Assembly: GCA_029266295.1 (NCBI GenBank)
Contig: JAQSXD010000042.1
Location: 1-13,600 of the forward strand
Direction: 5' to 3'
DNA: 13,600 bases
From: Bacillota bacterium
GTDB taxonomy: Bacteria; Bacillota; Clostridia; Peptostreptococcales; Anaerovoracaceae
Part shown: positions 13,225 to 13,600 of the stretch, piece after piece
Layout: the number at the start of each line of letters is the position of its first letter
How positions within the stretch are numbered: position 1 is the stretch's first letter
Made by a program: the position numbers and the translations under genes
Notes under the pieces: generated by a model
The model's input: only the letters and a program-made list of their open reading frames with translations
Databases searched by the model: none
Told to the model about the DNA's origin: nothing

Positions 13225-13600
13225 TCAGAGGAGCATTTCAGGCAGGAACAGTACGAGCTTTGGTATGAATGCAATGAGCAGCACCACAATGAAGCTGACC
13301 ACTACAAATGGTACGATACTTCTGCTCAGTTTTCCAAGGGGCACTCCGGTGATATTGGAGCTTACAAACAGGCACATTCCAACGGGAGGTGTAATCAATG
13401 CCACTGAAATCATCAAACTGAAAACAAGACCGAAGTGGACATCATTGATTCCCACCGCTAAGGCAAGGGGGGCGAACACCGGTACAAAGATGACCATAGA
13501 AGCAAAAGCTTCCATAAACATGCCGATAATCAGCAATGCGAACAGGATTAGAATCATGACGATGTACTGATTGTCGGTTACCGCAAGTATGGCACTTGAA
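13225..13600 (-). CDS. TRAP transporter large permease, C-terminal 124 residues (cut by window edge)
   Basis: The reading frame is open from the right edge to the stop at 13225. The ATG at 13557 is internal, because codons upstream of it continue a DctM-like helix. Visible marks are FALLIIGMFMEAFASMVIFVPVFAPLA, an HFGLVFSLMISVALITPPVGMCLFV block typical of the second half of DctM, and two final hydrophobic segments. It is a different protein from the DctM encoded at 246-1532: the TPPVGMCLFV and TPPLGINLFI segments are homologous but clearly diverged. It belongs to a second TRAP system whose other genes lie outside the window, and it is closed by its own terminator, so it is not co-transcribed with the activator. 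Confidence 0.9.
   Translation of the reverse strand, partial: SSAILAVTDNQYIVMILILFALLIIGMFMEAFASMVIFVPVFAPLALAVGINDVHFGLVFSLMISVALITPPVGMCLFVSSNITGVPLGKLSRSIVPFVVVSFIVVLLIAFIPKLVLFLPEMLL

Noticed and set aside
1..13600. CRISPR arrays, tRNA or rRNA genes, insertion sequences
   Set aside because: I looked for regular repeat-spacer patterns, cloverleaf-like stems with CCA ends and transposase motifs and saw none.

Overview
This window looks like part of the chromosome of an anaerobic, fermenting Firmicute of the Clostridia. The signs are strong AGGAGG-type ribosome binding sites, a lipoprotein-type TRAP binding protein, oxygen-sensitive 2-hydroxyacyl-CoA dehydratase genes, and sigma-54 control of a catabolic operon. 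I cannot name the species. Every gene I can support is on the minus strand, so transcription runs from high to low coordinates. The many plus-strand open frames are shadows of these genes.

Layout in the direction of transcription: (1) 13225-13600, the C-terminal end of a TRAP large permease, cut by the right edge and closed by a strong terminator (13170-13207). (2) 11347-13071, a PAS-PAS-AAA+-HTH sigma-54 activator with a good sigma-70 promoter (13126-13154). (3) 11038-11346, a 309-base control region. It holds three copies of a 19-base repeat, a 14-base palindrome, a very strong terminator (11114-11180) and a perfect-consensus sigma-54 promoter (11079-11093). (4) The catabolic genes: dehydratase alpha (TTG start) and beta subunits, their ATP-dependent activase, a 3-hydroxyacyl-CoA dehydrogenase, an enoyl-CoA hydratase, a thiolase and a family-I CoA-transferase. 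(5) A complete TRAP transporter, dctP-dctQ-dctM, possibly with its own additional promoter. (6) At the left edge, the first 28 codons of an old-yellow-enzyme or 2,4-dienoyl-CoA-reductase-like flavoprotein.

Read together, the genes describe a complete route. A 2-hydroxycarboxylate is taken up by the TRAP system, activated by CoA transfer and dehydrated at the alpha/beta position by radical chemistry to a 2-enoyl-CoA. It is then hydrated, oxidised and cleaved by thiolase to acetyl-CoA plus a shortened acyl-CoA (two acetyl-CoA if the substrate is 2-hydroxybutyrate). Each step is supported by visible family motifs and catalytic residues. The substrate and the joining of the steps into one pathway are inference. 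Unusual points are the oxidative rather than reductive fate of the dehydratase product, the CoA-transferase class, a likely NADP preference of the dehydrogenase, and several conserved-looking hairpins between genes.
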